From NCBI RefSeq assembly GCF_014651015.1, contig NZ_BMWB01000001.1, forward strand, positions 780,137 to 844,136: a stretch of DNA of 64,000 nt, in the 5' to 3' direction. The notes beneath the pieces were generated by a model. The model searched no databases, was not told the origin of the DNA, and worked only from the letters and a program-made list of their open reading frames with translations. A program made the translations under genes and the position numbers. Positions 16,829-24,473 of this stretch are shown piece after piece (the stretch's first letter is position 1; each line of letters opens with the position of its first letter). This DNA is from Streptomyces xantholiticus (GTDB lineage Bacteria > Actinomycetota > Actinomycetes > Streptomycetales > Streptomycetaceae).

Positions 16829-17941
16829 TCAGCGAAGGCGGCCGCGTTTGGCCTGCATCGCCGCGCGGCCCTCCGCCCCCTTGAGCTTCCAGTCGCGCCG
16901 GATCTCGGCCCGCAGCCGCGCGTCCGTCTTGGCCACGATCCGCTGGTTCTCCCGGACCAACTTGCGGTAGCTCTCGAGCCGCCGTTCCGGCAGGGCGCCG
17001 TCCTCGATGGCGGCGAGGACCGCACACCCCGGCTCCGCCTCGTGCGCGCAGTCGTGGAAGCGGCACTGCTGCGCGAGGTCCTCGATCTCCGAGAACACCT
17101 GGTTCACGCCGGTCGCCGCGTCCCACAGTCCCACGCCGCGCAGTCCGGGCGTGTCGATGAGGACTCCCCCGCCGGGCAGGACGAGCAGGTTGCGGGTCGT
17201 GGTGGTGTGGCGGCCCTTGCCGTCGACGTCGCGTGTGGCCCTGACGTCCATGACGTCCTCGCCGAGCAGGGCATTGGCGAGGGTGGATTTGCCCGCTCCG
17301 GACGTACCGAGGAGGACGCTGGTGCCGTCGGCGACGATCGCCCGGAGCACCTCGATCCCCTCGCCCGTGGTGGAGCTCACGGGCAGCACCTGGACCCCGG
17401 GCGCGGTGGTCTCGACGTCCTGAACGAGATAGGACAGGCCGGTGACGTCCGGGACGAGGTCCGCCTTGGTGAGTACGACGAGGGGCTGCGCGCCGCTCTC
17501 CCACGCCAGCGCGAGAAAGCGTTCGATCCGCCCGAGGTCGAGTTCGACCGCGAGGGAGACGCAGATGACGATGTGGTCGATGTTGGTGGCCAGCACCTGG
17601 CCCTCGGACCGCTTCGACGACGTCGACCGCACGATGGCGGTGCGCCTCGGCAGCAGGCTCCGTACGAACCGGGGGTCGCCGTCGGGGTCGACGGCGACCC
17701 AGTCGCCGGTGCAGACGACCCGCATCGGGTCGCGGGGCGTGACGAACTCGGTGTCCGCGCGCACCACACCCGTTGGGGTGATCACGTCGCACTGGCCCCG
17801 GTCGACCCGCAGGACACGGCCGGGCAGCAGACCCTTCGCGGTACAAGGGGCGAACTCAGCCTCCCGGTCCGCATCCCAGCCATACGGCACGAGCGGATGC
17901 GAGGAAGACGAAGCCGAACCCAGAAGAGAAGAGAAAGACAA
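16829..17941 (-). CDS. rsgA: Ribosome small-subunit-dependent GTPase A
   Basis: About 370 aa. A late-acting 30S assembly GTPase that checks the decoding site. An N-terminal OB-fold region (LPGRVLRVDRGQCDVITP) precedes a circularly permuted GTPase domain in which G4 (VVLTKADLV) comes before G1 (LLGTSGAGKSTLANAL) and G3 (LIDTPGLRGVG). The C-terminal zinc knuckle reads CRFHDCAHEAEPGC. The start is uncertain. TTG at 17941 has AAGGG seven bases upstream and gives LSFSSLLGSAS. GTG at 17980 would add 13 residues but lacks a ribosome site. A 23-codon ORF with an excellent ribosome site lies immediately upstream on the same strand. Confidence 0.92.
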   Translation of the reverse strand: MSFSSLLGSASSSSHPLVPYGWDADREAEFAPCTAKGLLPGRVLRVDRGQCDVITPTGVVRADTEFVTPRDPMRVVCTGDWVAVDPDGDPRFVRSLLPRRTAIVRSTSSKRSEGQVLATNIDHIVICVSLAVELDLGRIERFLALAWESGAQPLVVLTKADLVPDVTGLSYLVQDVETTAPGVQVLPVSSTTGEGIEVLRAIVADGTSVLLGTSGAGKSTLANALLGEDVMDVRATRDVDGKGRHTTTTRNLLVLPGGGVLIDTPGLRGVGLWDAATGVNQVFSEIEDLAQQCRFHDCAHEAEPGCAVLAAIEDGALPERRLESYRKLVRENQRIVAKTDARLRAEIRRDWKLKGAEGRAAMQAKRGRLR

Positions 17942-18003
17942 GGGGTGACCCTTCACGAGGGTGGCCCCGGCACCGCGCACACTGGCGCGGGAGAAGAGTG
18001 AGG

Positions 18004-18075
18004 TCAGCCGGAGACCACGGAGGTGGACTGAATGAACTTCCGGATGCGGGCAGCGCCCGTCTCAACGACAGCCAT
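18004..18075 (-). CDS. 23-residue micro-ORF upstream of rsgA
   Basis: ATG at 18075 reads MAVVETGAARIRKFIQSTSV and ends VSG. It is preceded by GGGAGGTG with ideal 6-nt spacing, the best ribosome site in this neighbourhood, and a -10-like TAGGGT lies at 18147-18142 (minus strand). The stop is 62 bp before the TTG start of rsgA (23 bp before the alternative GTG). The peptide is amphipathic with a basic centre and has no Cys, Trp or repeated amino-acid codons that would suggest classical attenuation. It could be a leader peptide coupling rsgA translation or a free small protein. Confidence 0.5.
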   Translation of the reverse strand: MAVVETGAARIRKFIQSTSVVSG

Positions 18076-18570
18076 CGGTCACACCTCCCAACCAAGCCGA
18101 GTCACCCGCGGCAACCGCCTGTCGCCGCTCGAACAGCACCGACCCTAGAGGTGCACGGGCCATGACGCCATCGAATTACGCACGTGACCGGCGACGGGCA
18201 CGATGCGCGCGCGGCATCGATCGCCAGGAGCCCGTGCGTTGCGCAGGTCACGGAGGTCATGCGCTTGCCCGGACGCATCGGCAGGAGCTCGCGCCGCCTC
18301 CACGCGTGCTCGGACGTCGCCCTGCTCGCTCCACCCCTGACCAGCGGCGCAGACGAAGACGCTCATGACAGGGAGCCAGGTCGCCTTGGCATCGAGGAGT
18401 CCGCTCCCGTCCGCGTCAGTCCTTCTGCCGTGCCTTCCGGCTCGTACAGCGACGGCCGCCGCTCGCCGCGCCCCACGAGAGCCGTATGGCCGCCAGCGGT
18501 GCCAGACCAGTGTGAATGCAGCCGGAAGCGCAACCACGACCCGGCCATGTCCATGTCCTCGGGGCACGGA
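18076..18570. other. Gene-free 495-bp region
   Basis: It contains the probable rsgA promoter (TAGGGT, 18147-18142 on the minus strand). The rest, up to the convergent end of the ATPase gene, has open frames on both strands but no ribosome site, no conserved motif and no structure that I trust. It borders the lower-GC ATPase segment and may be insertion-scar DNA. Confidence 0.5.
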
Positions 18571-20043
18571 TCACGCCATGCCGTAGAGCGCCTCCAGGTC
18601 GACCAGTTGGATATCAGGGTCAGCATGTGCAGCCGCGTATGCCTTGTCGTTGAAGCCTGCGCCGCTGAAACACATGAGTCGGGTACCGGTGGTGTCGTAG
18701 CGTCCCGCCTGGGAGATGAGGTCGCGGATGTGCTGGAGGCGTTCAATGTGGGCGATTCCCATGGTGTCGTTCCATTTGGCCTCGCCGATGGCCAGGAGCG
18801 GTGGCCTGGAGCCGTCGGCGATGCCGATGGCCGCCATATCCACCTCGTGTCCGACGCGGGCCTTGGGATCGTGCACCACGCCGTGCCCGACCCGGGCGGG
18901 CAGACCGCCGATCAGTTCTGGGTCTGCGTGGTGCAGCGCCCAGTCGCGGCAGACCTGTTCGAAATGAGGTCCGAGAACGTTATTGGTGAAGCAGCGGCGG
19001 CTGGCCTGCCAGACTCGGGCTGCGCTGCCGGGGCGTTCCAGCTGGTCCCAGACCGGTCGCATGATGGCGTGATAGAAGCCGATCAGCGGTTCGGCGATGC
19101 GGTAGGTAGGGCGGTTGTCGCGGAAGGCGTCGGCATCCCGGTGCAGCAGGCCGGCGTCTTCGAGGACGTTGATGGGGTGTGCAATGTCGGTGGCCTTGCG
19201 TTCCAGATAGCCGGCCATACCCCCGCGGGTGGCGTTGCCGTCGGCTACTGCGGCCAGCACGGAGAGGTACAGGGCGGCGTCTCGCAGGTCGGGCTCTTCC
19301 GCGAGCAGATAGCGTGCCTCCCGGAACAGAGGGGTCTCTGGGTTGAGGACGGTGCGGACGACCCAGTCGTCGAAGTCGTCAGGGCCGTTCGGGGTGTCGC
19401 CGCGGGCGAATTCCCGTCGATACGCAGGTGTACCGCCGACGATCGCGTTGACCTGCAGGGCCAGGCGCGGGTCTGTGATGTTCCAGAATTCGGCGGCCAG
19501 GCGGTGGTCGAGAGGGCGGACGACCAACTCCAGCCCTGCTCGGCCTCGCAGGGGGGCATTGCCGGACAGCAACCGGCCCATGAACGACAGCGCCGAGCCA
19601 CAGAGCAGTAGCCGGGTGCGGGAGCCGCTGCGCTGGTCGCGCAAGGTCCGCAGCGCTTCTTGAATGATCGAGGGGAGCTCCGGATTCGCCTTGGCGAGGT
19701 ACGGGAATTCGTCGATCACCACTGGCACGGGCCGCTCCGTGCCCAGCGCGAGGAGCGCGTCGACGGCCTCGGCCCAGTCGGAGAAGTGGTACGGACTGGC
19801 AGGGCGCACATGCGCGGTGAGCGCAGCGCTGACACGCCGCAGGGACTCGGCATCGGTGGCCTCGGTCGCCCCGAAGTAGAACCCGCCTGCGGCACGGCAA
19901 GCCGCGTCGAGCAAGAAGGTCTTGCCCTGTCGGCGCCGCCCGGAGACCACCCCGAGCGTTGCGCCGGGCTGTTCATCTTCGATGAACCGGGTCAGCGCCG
20001 ACCATTCGTACTCGCGGTCGAACATCTCGACTGGCTTGTCCAT
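18571..20043 (-). CDS. Archaeal-type P-loop ATPase with C-terminal DUF234 nuclease-like domain
   Basis: 490 aa. Walker A is GVVSGRRRQGKTFLLDAA (residues 31-48 region) and Walker B is VPVVIDEFPYLAKANPEL, followed by sensor-like LLLCGSALSFMGRLL. This order is that of the MNS/STAND-related archaeal ATPase family (ATPase_2). The last 150 residues match the DUF234 pattern of a PD-(D/E)XK-like fold: EVDMAAIGI, then LLAIGEAKWNDT, giving the D...ExK residues. The ATG at 20043 follows GGAGGGGC. GC and codon use are clearly lower than in the flanks, and the upstream DNA is AT-rich, suggesting horizontal transfer. Members are often orphan genes of unknown role, possibly defence or stress related. Confidence 0.82.
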   Translation of the reverse strand: MDKPVEMFDREYEWSALTRFIEDEQPGATLGVVSGRRRQGKTFLLDAACRAAGGFYFGATEATDAESLRRVSAALTAHVRPASPYHFSDWAEAVDALLALGTERPVPVVIDEFPYLAKANPELPSIIQEALRTLRDQRSGSRTRLLLCGSALSFMGRLLSGNAPLRGRAGLELVVRPLDHRLAAEFWNITDPRLALQVNAIVGGTPAYRREFARGDTPNGPDDFDDWVVRTVLNPETPLFREARYLLAEEPDLRDAALYLSVLAAVADGNATRGGMAGYLERKATDIAHPINVLEDAGLLHRDADAFRDNRPTYRIAEPLIGFYHAIMRPVWDQLERPGSAARVWQASRRCFTNNVLGPHFEQVCRDWALHHADPELIGGLPARVGHGVVHDPKARVGHEVDMAAIGIADGSRPPLLAIGEAKWNDTMGIAHIERLQHIRDLISQAGRYDTTGTRLMCFSGAGFNDKAYAAAHADPDIQLVDLEALYGMA

Positions 20044-20207
20044 GCCCCTCCGATTCCAGAAAGTAGAACCACACCTCTATAAACTGTACCCCTATATCGG
20101 CGATGATCGCCGCAGCGGTCCGAAGGGGGTGGGTTCCCGCGAGCCTGAGTCCGCCTGAGGCGTAGCCAGGTAAGCCGTTGCTGGGTCGCAGCACCGCAGA
20201 GCCCTGA

Positions 20208-20362
20208 GAATCGCGGCTGGAGGAACTCATCGAGGCCGACCCGGCCATGCAGGGCCGGCCGCTGCTCCTTGTCGGCAAGCAGGTGCCGACGACCCACGGC
20301 AAGATCATCGACCTGCTCGGAATGAACGCCGAGGCCGCGGCGGCCTCGGCATGGACGCCAAG
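20208..20362 (+). pseudogene. Remnant of a NucS/DUF91-type nuclease gene
   Basis: The frame reads ESRLEELIEADPAMQGRPLL, then LVGKQVPTTHGKIIDLLGMN and AEA. This corresponds to the start of a PD-(D/E)XK nuclease domain (DUF91/NucS-like: LEELI.ADP...GRQV.T..G.IDLL). The next expected segment with the catalytic ExK is absent: the frame runs into unrelated sequence and then into the PHP gene on the other strand. Upstream, a stop codon lies at 20205. Only about 50 codons survive. It sits 164 bp from the start of the ATPase gene, on the opposite strand. Confidence 0.6.
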
Positions 20363-20392
20363 GGCGCCGCGCCGGCGAATACCGTCACCTGC

Positions 20393-21427
20393 TCAGGCAA
20401 CGTCCGGCAGGCGCCTGGTCCGGGTCCATGCGAGGAGCTGGTCCGCCGCCCATGTGTTGACGACCCGTTCGGCCGGTACGCCGCACTCCTCCGCCCGTTC
20501 GCAGCCGATGATCTGCCAGTCGAGCTGTCCGGGGGCGTGTGCGTCGGTGTCGATGGCGAAGAGGACGCCCGCGTCGACGGCACGGCGCAGCAGCCGGCGG
20601 GGCGGATCGCGCCGTTCGGGGCGGCTGTTGATCTCCACGGCGGTGCCGTGTTCCGCGCAGGCGGCGAACACCCGGTCGGCGTCGAACTGCGACTCCGGCC
20701 GCGTCCCCCGGCCACCGGTGACGAGCCGTCCGGTGCAGTGGCCCAGCACATCGGCGAGCGGGTTCTCGACGGCACGGAGCATCCGCCGGGTCATCGTGGC
20801 GGAGTCCATGCGGAGTTTGGAGTGGACGGAGGCGACGACGAGGTCGAGCCGGTCCAGCAGCTCCGGATCCTGGTCGAGGCTGCCGTCGGGCAGGATGTCG
20901 CATTCGATACCGGTGAGCAGCCGGAAGGGTGCCCACTGCTCGTTGAGGGCCGCGACGATGTCGAGTTGGGCGCGCAGCCGCTCCGCGGTCAGGCCGCGGG
21001 CGACGGTGAGGGTGGGCGAGTGGTCGGTGAGAACGGCCCACTCGTGGCCGATCTCGGCCGCGGTGCGGCCCATCTCGTCGATGGGACTGCCGCCGTCGGA
21101 CCAGTCGGAGTGCAGATGGCAGTCGCCGCGCAGGGCGGCACGGAGCTCGCTGCCGCCGCCGGCGAGCGGCTTGCCCGCCTCCTCCTCGAGCCGCTGCAGA
21201 TACGCGGGGGTGCCGCCGGTGAGGGCCTCCTCGATCACCCGGGCGGTCTTGGGGCCGATCCCTTTGATCTTGACGAGCGTCCCGGCCGAGGCCCGGTCGG
21301 CGATCTCCTGCCTGTCGAGACCGGCGAGCGCCGCCGCGGCGGTCCTGAACGCCCGTACGCGGTAGGTCTCGGCCAGCGACCGCTCCAGGAGAAAGGCGAC
21401 CCGGTCCAGCGCTTCCACCGGTTCCAT
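20393..21427 (-). CDS. PHP-domain metal-dependent hydrolase (PolX C-terminal-like)
   Basis: 344 aa. ATG at 21427 has GGGAGGTG upstream. The N-terminal 90 residues carry helix-hairpin-helix DNA-binding motifs (LVKIKGIGPKTARVIEEALT) after an AFLLERSLAETYRVRAFRTA helix pair. A PHP phosphoesterase domain follows, with metal-ligand motifs GDCHLHSDWSDGG, VLTDHSPTL, GIECDILPDG, ASVHSKLRM, LGHCTGRL, EINSRPER and IDTDAHAPGQLDW. This is the C-terminal architecture of bacterial family X polymerases without the polymerase domain. Likely activities are phosphatase or 3'-5' exonuclease in DNA repair. It appears to be a single-gene unit. Confidence 0.88.
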   Translation of the reverse strand: MEPVEALDRVAFLLERSLAETYRVRAFRTAAAALAGLDRQEIADRASAGTLVKIKGIGPKTARVIEEALTGGTPAYLQRLEEEAGKPLAGGGSELRAALRGDCHLHSDWSDGGSPIDEMGRTAAEIGHEWAVLTDHSPTLTVARGLTAERLRAQLDIVAALNEQWAPFRLLTGIECDILPDGSLDQDPELLDRLDLVVASVHSKLRMDSATMTRRMLRAVENPLADVLGHCTGRLVTGGRGTRPESQFDADRVFAACAEHGTAVEINSRPERRDPPRRLLRRAVDAGVLFAIDTDAHAPGQLDWQIIGCERAEECGVPAERVVNTWAADQLLAWTRTRRLPDVA

Positions 21428-21758
21428 CGTCACCTCCCTGGCCCTCAGCTCAGTGAACACCGATGCCGCCGGGCCGTCCAACGCGGAGAGAACCGCAACC
21501 GGACCCAGCCAAACCTTTCAATCAATGGTTCAAGAATTCGACGGCCTCACATTCCATCGGTAAACCACCTCGAACGTCTTTCTTCAGCCGATTCGGCGAG
21601 CTACCGAACCGCTGGTCAGCGCCCCCTTTCCGGTCACTTCCTGCCCATGAACCATCACGACACGTGACCGAAACCGCGCGGAGGAGCGAGCGATCTTCAC
21701 CGCGGTGAGCAAGACTCCCGTCCGATTTCCGAAACAACGACCCAGGGGAGTGTTCGAA

Positions 21759-22196
21759 ATGCGGTACATCGTCAGAGGACTCGCGCTCGCTACCACCACC
21801 GTGCTGGCCCTCGTCGCGGCACCGGCCGTAAGCAGCGCGGGCGCCGCGCAGTCCGGCCCGCAGAGCCTGTACGCGCCGTCGGCCCTCGTGCTGACCGTCA
21901 CGGCCGGGGACGACGCGACGACCGGGACGGTCCTGCGCGCGGTGACCCTCGGCTGTACGCCCAAGGCCACGGGAACCCACCCCGACCCGCGGGCGGCCTG
22001 CGCCGAACTGCGCGCCGCCGACGGCGGATTCGACGCCATCACCACACGGGACTCCGGTGCGCTGTGCACCAAGCAGTGGGACCCGGTGACAGTGACCGCG
22101 GACGGCGTATGGAACGGCAAGCGCGTCAGCTACGCCCACACCTACGGCAACTCGTGTGTCCAGGCCAGCACCAGCGGCACGGTGTTCAACTTCTGA
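21759..22196 (+). CDS. Secreted subtilisin-inhibitor-family (SSI) protease inhibitor, predicted trypsin-directed
   Basis: 145 aa. ATG at 21759 after AGGGGAG. A signal peptide (residues 1-30, ending near AVSSAGA) precedes mature SLYAPSALVLTVTAGDDAT, the SSI hallmark. The four conserved Cys are present (TLGC, RAAC, GALC, YGNSC) for the two disulfides, and the end DGVWNGKRVSY...TVFNF is canonical. The reactive site, CPMVYDP in classical SSI, reads CTKQWDP, placing Lys at P1, so trypsin-like proteases rather than subtilisin should be the best targets. SSI proteins are secreted abundantly in late growth. A perfect terminator hairpin follows 12 bp after the stop. Confidence 0.93.
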   Translation: MRYIVRGLALATTTVLALVAAPAVSSAGAAQSGPQSLYAPSALVLTVTAGDDATTGTVLRAVTLGCTPKATGTHPDPRAACAELRAADGGFDAITTRDSGALCTKQWDPVTVTADGVWNGKRVSYAHTYGNSCVQASTSGTVFNF

Positions 22197-22207
22197 GACC
22201 ACCGGCG

Positions 22208-22238
22208 GGGCGGCCACGGCAGGGGCCCGTGGCCGCCC
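22208..22238 (+). terminator. Terminator hairpin of the SSI gene
   Basis: GGGCGGCCACGG-caggggc-CCGTGGCCGCCC forms a perfect 12-bp stem with a 7-nt loop, starting 12 bp after the SSI stop codon. There is no U-run. It also separates the unit from the convergent antiporter genes. Confidence 0.85.
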
Positions 22239-22385
22239 GCCCGTCGGTCGGGGGCTTCCCCGGTGCAGAACGAGGCCCTTGGGCGGCGGCGTCACAGGTA
22301 GGGGAAAGCAGTCGGGGATCCCTCTCGCAGGCCCCACCCCGCACGGGGCGACCCCACGGGCCCGCCACCCCCGACGGGGCGGGGG

Positions 22386-23597
22386 TCAGGGCGTCGTCGC
22401 CGGAGTCGGTTTCGCCTCCGAGGACGGCGACGACTTGCCCGCGGGCGTCCGGCGGAGAAGGCGTCGGCCGAGCGGCTCCGTGAAGCGCGCCGTCAGCGGA
22501 CCGACGATCACCAGGATCAGGACGTACGCCGTCGCCAGCGGCCCGATCCGCGGCTCGACGCCGACCGCGAGGCCCGCGATGACGATGGAGAACTCACCGC
22601 GGGCGACGAGCGCGCCGCCGGCCCGCAGGCGCCCCCGCGGGCCGATGCCGGCGCGGCGGGCCGCGTACCACCCGGTGGCGATCTTCGTCAGCGCGGTGAC
22701 GACCGCGAGGATCAGCGCGGGCAGCAGGACCGGCGGAATGTCCGTGGGATCGGTCGACAGACCGAAGAAGACGAAGAAGACCGCCGCGAACAGGTCCCGC
22801 AGCGGTGCGAGCAGATTGTGCGCGCCCTCGGCGACCTCGCCGGAGAGCGCGATGCCGACGAGGAACGCGCCGACGGCCGCGGAAACCTGGAGTTCCTGCG
22901 CGATACCGGCGACGAAGAGCGTCAGGCCGAGGACGACCAGCAGCAGCATCTCGGGGTTGTCGGAGGAGACGGCCCGGCTGATCAGGCGCCCGTGGCGCAG
23001 CGCGACGTACAGGACGATGCTGACGGTGCCGAGCGAGATGAGCAGCGTGAGGCTGCCGCCGGCCAGACTCAGCCCTGCGAGGAGGGCGGTCAGCAGCGGC
23101 AGGTAGACGGCCATCGCCAGGTCCTCGATGACGAGGACGCCGAGGATGACGGGCGTTTCACGGTTGCCGAGCCTGCCCAGGTCGCCGAGTACCTTGGCGA
23201 TGACGCCGGAGGAGGAGATCCAGGTGACGCCGGCGAGGGCGACCGCGGCCACCGGCCCCCAGCCGAGGACCAGCGCCGCGACCGCACCCGGCACGGCGTT
23301 GAGGACGAGGTCGACGATGCCCGACGGGTACTGCGTCTTGAGGTTGGTGACGAGTTCGGACGCGCTGTACTCGAGTCCGAGGAGGAGGAGAAGGAGGATC
23401 ACCCCGATCTCGGCGCCGGTCGCGATGAACTCCTCGCTGGCGTTCATCGGCAGCAGCCCGCCGTGGCCGAAGGCGAGCCCGGCGAGCAGGTAGAGCGGGA
23501 TGGGCGAGAACCCGATGCGTCCGGCGAGCCGGCCGAGCAGGCCCAGGGCGAGGATGATGGCCCCGAGTTCGATGAGCAGCGCGGTGGTGTCGTGCAC
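22386..23597 (-). CDS. Cation:proton antiporter, CPA2 family (KhtU-like)
   Basis: 403 aa with about 12 membrane segments, beginning GTG at 23597 behind GGAGGA that lies inside the end of the preceding gene. The CPA2 core is visible: PLYLLAGLAFGHGGLLPM, LGLEYSASELV, GVTWISSSGVIAKVLGDLG, VLVIEDLAMAVYLPLL (ExxD region), VGAFLVGIALSG and GGALVARGEFSIVIAG. There is no C-terminal NAD-binding domain. The gene 6 bp upstream supplies the regulatory subunit, as in the Bacillus KhtTU system, which exports K+ in exchange for H+. Likely role: K+ or other cation efflux and pH adaptation. The C-terminal tail is Ser/Pro-rich and disordered. Confidence 0.88.
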   Translation of the reverse strand: MHDTTALLIELGAIILALGLLGRLAGRIGFSPIPLYLLAGLAFGHGGLLPMNASEEFIATGAEIGVILLLLLLGLEYSASELVTNLKTQYPSGIVDLVLNAVPGAVAALVLGWGPVAAVALAGVTWISSSGVIAKVLGDLGRLGNRETPVILGVLVIEDLAMAVYLPLLTALLAGLSLAGGSLTLLISLGTVSIVLYVALRHGRLISRAVSSDNPEMLLLVVLGLTLFVAGIAQELQVSAAVGAFLVGIALSGEVAEGAHNLLAPLRDLFAAVFFVFFGLSTDPTDIPPVLLPALILAVVTALTKIATGWYAARRAGIGPRGRLRAGGALVARGEFSIVIAGLAVGVEPRIGPLATAYVLILVIVGPLTARFTEPLGRRLLRRTPAGKSSPSSEAKPTPATTP

Positions 23598-23603
23598 GGG
23601 TGT

Positions 23604-24089
23604 CTATCCTCCGGTGATCAGTTCGGCAACGGCGTCGACGCCTTCGCGCGTGCCGACGACGACGAGCGTGTCGCCGATGGCGAAGCGGAAGTCCGGGGTG
23701 GGCGAGGGGAACGCCGCGGTGCGACGCAGTACGGCGACGATGGACGCGCCTGTGCGCGTGCGCGCCCGGGTGTCGGCGAGGAGCCGACCGGCGTACGGGG
23801 ACCGTTTCGTGACGGGGATGTGCTCCGTGACGAGGTCGATCTCGAGGTGCTGGTGCAGATGGGCGACCGGGTCGGGGACGAGAAGCTTGGACAGTGCGGT
23901 CGCCTCGTGGGGAGCGAGGGCGGCGGCGTCCTTGCAGCTGTCGTCGTCCTCAGGATCGTGGAAGGAGACGATGCGGCGACCGTCCTGGTGCACGACGACG
24001 GACAGGTGGGCGCCGGCCTCGGTCCTCAGGTCGTACCTCGTACCTACTCCGGGCAGTGCCGTCTTGCTGACGTGGGCGGTGGGTTCCAT
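23604..24089 (-). CDS. Antiporter regulatory subunit with TrkA-C domain (KhtT-like)
   Basis: 161 aa from ATG at 24089. The N-terminal half has the KhtT pattern (ALPGVGTRYDLRTEAGAHLS, VVVHQDGRRIVSF). The C-terminal half is a TrkA-C (RCK-C) ligand-binding domain (TGASIVAVLRRTAAFPSPTP, IGDTLVVVGTREGVDAVAEL). In KhtT this domain senses c-di-AMP and pH to gate the antiporter. Its stop is 6 bp from the start of the antiporter gene, so the two form an operon in the usual KhtT-KhtU order. Confidence 0.87.
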   Translation of the reverse strand: MEPTAHVSKTALPGVGTRYDLRTEAGAHLSVVVHQDGRRIVSFHDPEDDDSCKDAAALAPHEATALSKLLVPDPVAHLHQHLEIDLVTEHIPVTKRSPYAGRLLADTRARTRTGASIVAVLRRTAAFPSPTPDFRFAIGDTLVVVGTREGVDAVAELITGG

Positions 24090-24473
24090 GGCTGACTCCG
24101 TGTGGCGGGCGTCGACGGTGTGCGGGCGTGGGGTCCTGCTCCGGTGGTGCCGCAGAGGTTGCGGCGGCCACCGGAGGTGGATTCTGCATCACGTACGCAC
24201 ACCGGTACCGACCGGCCGGGCATCGGCCGGACGGTCCGGTCGTCAGGCGTTGCGGGCCGGTTCGGGAACGCCGTTGCGCGCGCGGGCGTCGATACGACGC
24301 GGAGGCGCGGCGGGCCGGACGGCGGCGGCCCTGGACCGGCGAGGGTTGCGGTGGCTGAGGTACGCCAACTCGGACCCCTTCCGTCGCTCCAGGAACGTGG
24401 CAATGACTCGGTAAAGAATTCTACCGTAGGGCGAATGGCCGGAAATCGACCATCGTTGGCTCGAGGGCGCTTT
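24090..24473. other. Gene-free 384-bp region with antiporter-operon promoter
   Basis: The DNA between the channel-like gene and the antiporter operon, both on the minus strand. Most of it is GC-rich with no supported frame. A short AT-richer stretch at 24405-24445 lies near the end of the upstream gene. I see no riboswitch-like fold or clear -35/-10 pair. A long 5' leader of the antiporter operon cannot be excluded. Confidence 0.45.

Noticed and set aside
18145..18567. 140-codon minus-strand frame after the ATPase gene
   Set aside because: No ribosome site and no convincing domain; the hydrophobic N-terminus looks accidental.
24090..24473. A riboswitch or leader peptide ahead of the antiporter operon
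   Set aside because: No recognisable riboswitch core or short frame with a ribosome site could be identified by eye.
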